Shown one piece after another: positions 7,748 to 12,601 of a stretch of 12,601 bases of DNA. Made by a program: the position numbers and the translations under genes. This stretch comes from Actinomycetes bacterium. GTDB lineage: Bacteria; Actinomycetota; Acidimicrobiia; Acidimicrobiales; Acidimicrobiaceae. The notes under the pieces were generated by a model, which saw only the letters and a list, made by a program, of their open reading frames with translations, made no database searches and was not told the DNA's origin. How positions within the stretch are numbered: position 1 is the first letter of the stretch; every line of letters begins with the position of its first letter. Location of the stretch: NCBI GenBank assembly GCA_021819025.1, contig JAKASN010000012.1, positions 1 to 12,601 of the forward strand, in the 5' to 3' direction.

Positions 7748-10252
7748 ATGCCCGGAGAACTTCGGATCTACCTTGGTCTTGCGGCAGGCGTAGGGAAGAC
7801 CTATGCCATGCTCACCGAAGCCCATCACCGCGCGGCGCGCGGCACCGACGTGGTAATTGGGTACGTCGAAGCTCACCAGCGAGCCAATACCCTGGCCCTC
7901 ATCGAAGGCCTTGAGGCGGTTCCTCTGCGCAACTATGAATACCGCGGCAAGACATTTTCCGAGATGGATACCGAAGCGATTCTGGCGCGCAAGCCCGCCG
8001 TGGTGCTGGTGGACGAACTCGCCCACACCAACGCTCCGGGATCTCCGCGCCAAAAGCGTTGGGAGGACATTAAAGTTCTCCTCGATGCTGGCATCGTAGT
8101 CATCTCCACCGTAAACGTGCAGCATCTCGAGAGCTTGAACGACGTGATCTTTTCCATCACCGGCGTGAGTCAAGCCGAGACGGTGCCGGATGTCTTTGTA
8201 AGGAGTGCGCAGCAGATCGAATTGGTGGACATGACCCCCGAGGCGCTACGCAGACGTATCGCCCATGGCAACGTCTACCCCACTGCCCAGATTGAGAACT
8301 CTCTCAACAACTTCTTCAAGATTGAAAACCTCATCGCCCTGAGGGAACTGGCGCTGCTGTGGCTCGCTGACCGGGTAGAGGAAAATCTCAAAGAGTTCCG
8401 CGAACGCCACCATATCGTCGATCCTTGGGAGACCCGCGAACGCGTATTGGTGGCTCTTGGTGGCGCCCCTCAAAACGAAAACTTGATACGGCGCGCAGCA
8501 CGAATGGCGATGCGCTCCAAGGGCGAACTCGTCGGAGTTCATGTCACCACAGACGATGGCTTGGCAAATTCCAACCGCGGTGACCTGGAAAGCTACCGTG
8601 GCCTGGTCAAAGAACTCGGGGGCCGATTCTATGAGGTCACCGCGGAATCTGTAGTGGCGGGAATCCTCCAGGTGGCGCGAGCCGAAAATGCCACCCAGAT
8701 CGTCCTGGGTGCCTCAAGGCGAACCCGCCTGCAAAAGTGGCTCAACGGGTCGGTAGTCGAGGCGGTGGTAGACGCCTCGGGGCTCGGAATCGACGTCCAC
8801 GTGATCTCGCTGCGCTCCGATGATCGACCGGGGATACCGATGGCAAAGATGGCGCGACTCATCTCCATCTCTACGCGCCGACTCATCCTGGCCCTGGCGC
8901 TCTCTGCATTGGGGTTACCACTGCTCACCGCAGTATTGGCGCAATTTCGTGAGCAGCTCAACATCGTGAGCACTTCCTTCATCTATCTTCTCTTCACCCT
9001 CCTTGCGAGCCTTATCGGAGGGATGATCCCCTCTTTGATAGCGGCTGTGGCAAGTTTCCTGCTCCTCAACTACTACTTCACCCCACCGATCCACTCCTTT
9101 ACCATTGGCGATCCCACCAACCTGGTAACCCTGGGAACCTTCCTTGTGGTGGCACTAGCCATTGGATTTCTTATCGACTCGGTGGCCAAGAGGCTCGCCG
9201 AGGGTCGCAAGAGCGAAGCGCGCTCTGCGATTCTCACCCAAAGCGCGGAGATCCTCCTCTCGGCGACCGATCCGCTTCCCCAGCTCCTCAACCATCTCCG
9301 CCTCTCGCTCTCCAAGGCCTACGCTGAAGTGATCCGCATCCCCGCGAGCCACGATGCCGTAATTCTCGCCGCTGACGGCGCGTTAGATCCGGGTGCCCAA
9401 CCCGAGCTACAAAAGATCGAAATCTCCAAGCCCGACCTCTACTTGAGGCTCTCCGGAGGAGCACTCTCAAGCGACGACACCGAAACCATCGCCATCATGC
9501 GCAGCCAATTGGTGGCTTCTGTCGCCGCAAGGGAACTCGCCGCAGAACAAGAGTTCTCGCGCAAGATCCGCACCGCGGACGAGATGCGCCGCGCGCTCCT
9601 CACCGCGGTAAGCCACGACCTGCGCACACCCCTCGCCACGATCAGAACCGCCTCCTCGGCGCTCTTGTCCGATGAAGTAGAGCTCGATGCTGCTTCGCGG
9701 CGAGAATTGCTCGAGACCATCGACCACGAGACGCGCCGACTCAGTGAAATGGTGGCAAACTTGCTCGACATGGGGCGTCTCAACGCCGGCAGCATGGCGA
9801 TCTCGCTAAAGCAGGTCTCCTTGGCTGAGGTCGTTGACCGCGCCTTGATGGCAAACCGCAAAGATATTTCGCGCATCGACGTTGCGGTTGGCGAAGATCT
9901 ACCGCAGATTTTTGCCGATCCGCCCTTGCTGGAACGTGCCGTCGCCAACCTGGTGGAAAATGCGCTCTCTTATGCTGGGGATGATGCCAGGATTCGTTTG
10001 GAAGCCGATGCCGATGCCACAAGGGTATCTCTTAGAGTGATCGACCACGGACCAGGGATCGATCCCGCCGACCGCGAACTCGTCTTCATGCCCTTTCATC
10101 GCCTCGGCGACTCTAGGACGCACCCCGGAGTCGGTCTCGGTCTTGCCGTGGCCCAAGGTTTCCTGGAAGCTCAAGGTGGCAAGATCACCGTCGAAGAGAC
10201 TCCCGGAGGAGGATGCACCATGATCCTCAACATCCCGGCGGCCCCAGCGTGA
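7748..10252 (+). CDS. kdpD: KdpD, osmosensitive K+ sensor histidine kinase
   Basis: KdpD is the membrane sensor kinase that phosphorylates KdpE under K+ limitation or osmotic upshift. It has 834 residues (E. coli 894). Domains in order: the N-terminal KdpD domain with Walker A GLAAGVGKT (10-18) and Walker B VVLVDELAHTNAPGSPRQKRW (Asp89-Glu90); a universal-stress-protein-like domain (about 230-355) with GASRRTRLQKWLNGS; four membrane helices (about 375-480, DUF4118 type, including LLNYYFTPPIHSF); a linker/GAF-like region; HisKA with SHDLRTPLATIR, phosphoacceptor His623; and the HATPase with N-box NLVENALSYAGDDA, DHGPGID and GVGLGLAVAQG. In the USP domain the c-di-AMP motif known from S. aureus KdpD is not matched, since ALGGAPQN has Gly and Ala where the two Ser should be. 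The ATG starts immediately after the kdpC stop, with CGGAG at the start of its own coding region, suggesting coupled translation. The stop overlaps kdpE. Confidence 0.96.
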   Translation: MPGELRIYLGLAAGVGKTYAMLTEAHHRAARGTDVVIGYVEAHQRANTLALIEGLEAVPLRNYEYRGKTFSEMDTEAILARKPAVVLVDELAHTNAPGSPRQKRWEDIKVLLDAGIVVISTVNVQHLESLNDVIFSITGVSQAETVPDVFVRSAQQIELVDMTPEALRRRIAHGNVYPTAQIENSLNNFFKIENLIALRELALLWLADRVEENLKEFRERHHIVDPWETRERVLVALGGAPQNENLIRRAARMAMRSKGELVGVHVTTDDGLANSNRGDLESYRGLVKELGGRFYEVTAESVVAGILQVARAENATQIVLGASRRTRLQKWLNGSVVEAVVDASGLGIDVHVISLRSDDRPGIPMAKMARLISISTRRLILALALSALGLPLLTAVLAQFREQLNIVSTSFIYLLFTLLASLIGGMIPSLIAAVASFLLLNYYFTPPIHSFTIGDPTNLVTLGTFLVVALAIGFLIDSVAKRLAEGRKSEARSAILTQSAEILLSATDPLPQLLNHLRLSLSKAYAEVIRIPASHDAVILAADGALDPGAQPELQKIEISKPDLYLRLSGGALSSDDTETIAIMRSQLVASVAARELAAEQEFSRKIRTADEMRRALLTAVSHDLRTPLATIRTASSALLSDEVELDAASRRELLETIDHETRRLSEMVANLLDMGRLNAGSMAISLKQVSLAEVVDRALMANRKDISRIDVAVGEDLPQIFADPPLLERAVANLVENALSYAGDDARIRLEADADATRVSLRVIDHGPGIDPADRELVFMPFHRLGDSRTHPGVGLGLAVAQGFLEAQGGKITVEETPGGGCTMILNIPAAPA

Positions 10253-10938
10253 CACGCCTCCTCTTGGTCGAAGACGACAAGCAATTCTCCACCGCCATCA
10301 CCATCAGCTTGCGGGCGCGCGGTTACGAGATTACCCTCGCCGCGAGCGGGCGCGAGGCGCTGGCGCGCTTTGGATCTGAGCACTTCGAGGCGATCGTTTT
10401 GGACCTCGGACTCGGCGATATCGACGGCATCGAGGTCATCACTGCGATCCGCAAAGTATCATCTACCCCGATCCTGGTGCTTTCGGCCCGCCATGGCGAA
10501 GTGTCCAAGATCGACGCCCTTGACGCGGGCGCAGATGACTACGTCACCAAGCCCTTCGGCCTCGGTGAATTCTTAGCGCGGCTTCGCGCCACGATAAGGC
10601 GAGGGGCGCCTAGCCACAACATGGCAAAAGTAACCGTGGGTCCTCTCACCATCGATCTCGCGGCAAAAATGCTCCTCGACGCCACAGGGACTCAAATCAA
10701 GCTAACCCCGACGGAATGGTCGCTCCTTGAGGTGCTCGCGCTGGATAACAATCAACTCGTGTCGCGAAGCGAGCTACTGGCAAAGGTTTGGGGACCCAGC
10801 TACAAGAGCGAGTTTGACTACCTCCGCGTCTACGTCGCGCAACTGCGCCGCAAACTGGAAGCCGATCCCAGCTCCCCGCGCTATCTCATCACCGAGACCG
10901 GAGTGGGCTATCGCCTTCTTGGCGAACGCCTCGAATAA
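10249..10938 (+). CDS. kdpE: KdpE, OmpR/PhoB-family response regulator of the kdp operon
   Basis: KdpE is the DNA-binding partner of KdpD and activates kdp transcription when phosphorylated. From the GTG at 10249 it has 229 residues (E. coli 225) and begins VTRLLLVEDD, the standard receiver start, with acidic residues Glu8-Asp9-Asp10. The phosphoacceptor is Asp52 in VLDLGLGDIDG, and the receiver ends with the switch Ser79 and Lys101 in VTKPFG. Residues about 130-229 form the winged-helix DNA-binding domain (LTPTEWSLLEVLALDNNQLVSR, then YLRVYVAQLRRKLE and ITETGVGYRL). The GTG overlaps the kdpD TGA as GTGA, so translation is coupled. An in-frame ATG at 10213 directly behind GGAGGAGG would add 12 residues (MHHDPQHPGGPS). 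It is less likely, because the ribosome site has no spacing and the extension lacks family similarity. Confidence 0.96.
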   Translation: MTRLLLVEDDKQFSTAITISLRARGYEITLAASGREALARFGSEHFEAIVLDLGLGDIDGIEVITAIRKVSSTPILVLSARHGEVSKIDALDAGADDYVTKPFGLGEFLARLRATIRRGAPSHNMAKVTVGPLTIDLAAKMLLDATGTQIKLTPTEWSLLEVLALDNNQLVSRSELLAKVWGPSYKSEFDYLRVYVAQLRRKLEADPSSPRYLITETGVGYRLLGERLE

Positions 10939-10981
10939 CCCCCAAGATAGATGATCCCGCATCGCCAAGACGGCGCGTTCG
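10939..10981. other. Convergent gap between kdpE and the CLC gene
   Basis: This is a 43-bp spacer between two converging genes. It contains one small dyad, CGCC-AAGAC-GGCG (10963-10975), but no T-rich tract on either side, so I cannot call a Rho-independent terminator. Overlapping transcription or a factor-dependent stop is possible. Confidence 0.4.
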
Positions 10982-12379
10982 TCATGCGGTTCCTTCCTCT
11001 GATCTATTTACCGGGAGGCGGGCAGAGTAGATCGAGTAGCCGTCCAGGCGACGAGAGACCGCAGTGGCCAGCAATGTCGCAATCATAAGCGGGACGATGA
11101 TTTGCAGGCCAGAGTGGGTGAGTTCGAGAACCAACACCAATCCCGAGAGTGGTGCCTGCAATCCTGCCGCGAGCGCCGCCGCGGCTCCGAGCATGGCATA
11201 AGCCGCGATTGACCCCCCCGACATGATGGGATTCCAGATGCCGCCAAGGAGACCGCCTAGGACCGCTCCGCTCGAAAAAAGCGGCGTAAAGAGCCCCCCG
11301 GAGGCTCCGCTCTGCAGAGAGAGCGCCGTCACCACCGGTTTGAGAATGAAGAGCGCCGCCAAGAGCGAGAGCGACTCGATACTGCCGCGAAAAACCGAAT
11401 GAGCCATGTCCTTGCCGTTGCCGAAGAGCTGGTAATACCGCATGCCTATCAGTCCAGTGAGACCAAAAGAGAGCAAAGGCCCGTAGATAACCGCCTTGCC
11501 CTTGAGACGGTGATGGCCAAGAAATCCTACCAATCGCACGAAGCCCGTCACCAAAATCCCTATGATCGGTCCGGCGATCAATGCCCAGAGGACTTCGCTC
11601 CAGTTGAGTTGGAAGTTAGGTATCCCAAGATAGGTAGCCCGATTAGGCAGATAGAGGTAGGCCACCTCGGTCGCTATCATCGAACATGCCACTGCCGGAA
11701 GGACCACCGGAAGGGTAATTTCGCCAAGCATGATCTCGGCGGTAAAGAGCGCGCCCCCGAGGGGAACGTTATACACTGCGGCCAATCCCGCACCCGCTCC
11801 GCATGCCACCAAGAGTCGGCGTTGCGCGGGGGAAAGGTGAGCCAACTTGCCAAAGTAAGTGCCCGAAAGCGCCCCGAGCAGCTTGGGCGCCGCTTCGCGG
11901 CCCAGTGAAGCCCCGAAGCCGATCACCACTTCTTGAATAACCGAGGTGATGATGCTCTTGGGGTAAGAGAGATCCCCTTCGCCCGACCACACCACATCGT
12001 CAACTTCGGTTTTCTGGCCCTTGGTATAGCGATTGAGGAGGTACCATGCTGGGCCGCCAATTAGTCCGGCAATCAGCAAGGCGACGAAGCGGTAGGTGGG
12101 AGACACCAGCCCTACAGCCGTCTGGAACTCACCCGTGCTGTAGTGGTATACGAGGCGCTGAACATGGAAGAGGATGTACATCATTGCCATGCCACCCACG
12201 CCGGCGCCAACGCCGGTGAGAGACACCATTAGCCAGAACCACGGCGTGAGCTCCGCGTCGCCGTCGCCGACAGCATTTGGCTGTTCAGTGGCTCCGCGTC
12301 CGTGAGGTAGGCGTCGCTTAAAGGCCGGTTGCGGGGCGCGCACGCGGTCGCTATCGCGCGAGCGATCCGATCTTGCCAT
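10982..12379 (-). CDS. CLC-family chloride channel/transporter, atypical motif set
   Basis: This membrane protein of the ClC family moves Cl- (or related anions) across the cytoplasmic membrane. I chose the ATG at 12379 (465 residues) because AAAGG lies 5 nt upstream; a TTG at 12397 would add 6 residues. The first 45 residues are basic and polar, then about ten or more hydrophobic segments follow. The gating-glutamate motif is present as GASLGREAAPK (Glu162), and the third ion-path motif as GGLFTP. The usual GSGIP stretch is not seen; in its place is SGEGDLSYP (132-140). The helix after VYNVPLGGALF reads TAEIM, so the position of the internal proton glutamate of E. coli ClcA (Glu203) is Ile216, as in many channel-type CLCs, where it is a hydrophobic residue. 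No C-terminal CBS domains are present. The motif style resembles a CLC subfamily I know from actinobacteria. It converges with kdpE. Channel versus exchanger behaviour is inferred. Confidence 0.9.
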   Translation of the reverse strand: MARSDRSRDSDRVRAPQPAFKRRLPHGRGATEQPNAVGDGDAELTPWFWLMVSLTGVGAGVGGMAMMYILFHVQRLVYHYSTGEFQTAVGLVSPTYRFVALLIAGLIGGPAWYLLNRYTKGQKTEVDDVVWSGEGDLSYPKSIITSVIQEVVIGFGASLGREAAPKLLGALSGTYFGKLAHLSPAQRRLLVACGAGAGLAAVYNVPLGGALFTAEIMLGEITLPVVLPAVACSMIATEVAYLYLPNRATYLGIPNFQLNWSEVLWALIAGPIIGILVTGFVRLVGFLGHHRLKGKAVIYGPLLSFGLTGLIGMRYYQLFGNGKDMAHSVFRGSIESLSLLAALFILKPVVTALSLQSGASGGLFTPLFSSGAVLGGLLGGIWNPIMSGGSIAAYAMLGAAAALAAGLQAPLSGLVLVLELTHSGLQIIVPLMIATLLATAVSRRLDGYSIYSARLPVNRSEEGTA

Positions 12380-12520
12380 CGATGCCTTTCTTCCCAAGAA
12401 TTGTTGTGACTTTTCACCCTATCACGAAAGTTGCCGAGCAATTCCCTCGATTAAGGCACCCTTAGGGCGAGTTCACGCGCCAATCCCAACTTAACAAAGC
12501 GCAATGGTGACTAGCTGTGG
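12380..12520. other. Upstream region of the CLC gene
   Basis: This roughly 140-bp stretch should contain the CLC promoter on the minus strand. Two short dyads are visible: TTGC-CGA-GCAA (12431-12441) and CCCT-T-AGGG (12459-12467). I see no convincing -35/-10 pair and no RNA gene. Confidence 0.4.
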
Positions 12521-12601
12521 CTACACCAGGCCGAGCAAGAGAGAACACTCCGGCCAGGCATACCACCCTCCGCGCTGCTCAATTTGGGCGGCAAGATCCT
12601 G
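12521..12601 (-). CDS. Possible C-terminal fragment of a gene running in from the right edge
   Basis: On the minus strand, one frame is open from the window edge to a TAG at 12521-12523, giving 26 codons (QDLAAQIEQRGGWYAWPEC, then SLLLGLV). The composition looks protein-like and the gene would be codirectional with the CLC gene, about 140 bp upstream of it. The fragment is too short to name a family or exclude chance. Confidence 0.3.
   Translation of the reverse strand, partial: QDLAAQIEQRGGWYAWPECSLLLGLV

Noticed and set aside
7463..8173. A 236-codon minus-strand frame across kdpC and kdpD
   Set aside because: Long antisense frames are expected in GC-rich genes; here kdpC and kdpD have unmistakable family motifs and this frame has none.
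9439..9948. A 169-codon minus-strand frame inside kdpD
   Set aside because: It is the shadow of the HisKA/HATPase coding region; its Ser/Arg-rich composition is that of a reverse-complement translation.

Overview
The window is a chromosomal stretch of a moderately GC-rich bacterium, most likely an actinobacterium. This rests on the GTG and TTG starts, the mycobacterial/streptomycete style of the carboxyltransferase, aquaporin and CLC proteins, and a compact kdpFABCDE operon. An acidophilic actinobacterium is possible, but this is inference; no rRNA or other marker gene is present. I see no mobile elements, CRISPR arrays, tRNA or rRNA genes.

Layout. (1) Positions 1-1256, plus strand: the 3' part of an acyl-CoA carboxylase carboxyltransferase gene, cut by the window edge. 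(2) 1302-2761, minus strand and convergent with it: an aquaporin-family channel gene followed 5 bp later by a small conserved gene of unknown function with a ParB-like DGYHR motif. (3) 2762-3035: the divergent intergenic region and kdp leader. It holds phased TTAAG repeats, inverted repeats and a possible pair of competing hairpins. (4) 3036-10938, plus strand: a tightly packed operon of a 59-residue membrane peptide, kdpF, kdpA, kdpB, kdpC, kdpD and kdpE. (5) 10982-12379, minus strand and convergent with kdpE: a CLC-family chloride channel or transporter with atypical signature motifs. (6) 12380-12601: the clc upstream region and perhaps the last 26 codons of another minus-strand gene.

How the genes work together. 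KdpFABC is the high-affinity, ATP-driven K+ pump and KdpD/KdpE the two-component system that induces it on K+ limitation or osmotic stress. Every kdp junction is overlapping, abutting or under 20 nt, so the whole set, sensor and regulator included, is probably one autoregulated transcript. A water/solute channel on one side and a chloride channel on the other make this look like an ion and water homeostasis neighbourhood.

The window is mostly a well-known system. The less ordinary points are the small membrane peptide ahead of kdpF, the kdp leader, the NPV/NPV aquaporin, the CLC protein lacking the internal proton glutamate, and the uncharacterised ParB-like protein linked to the aquaporin.
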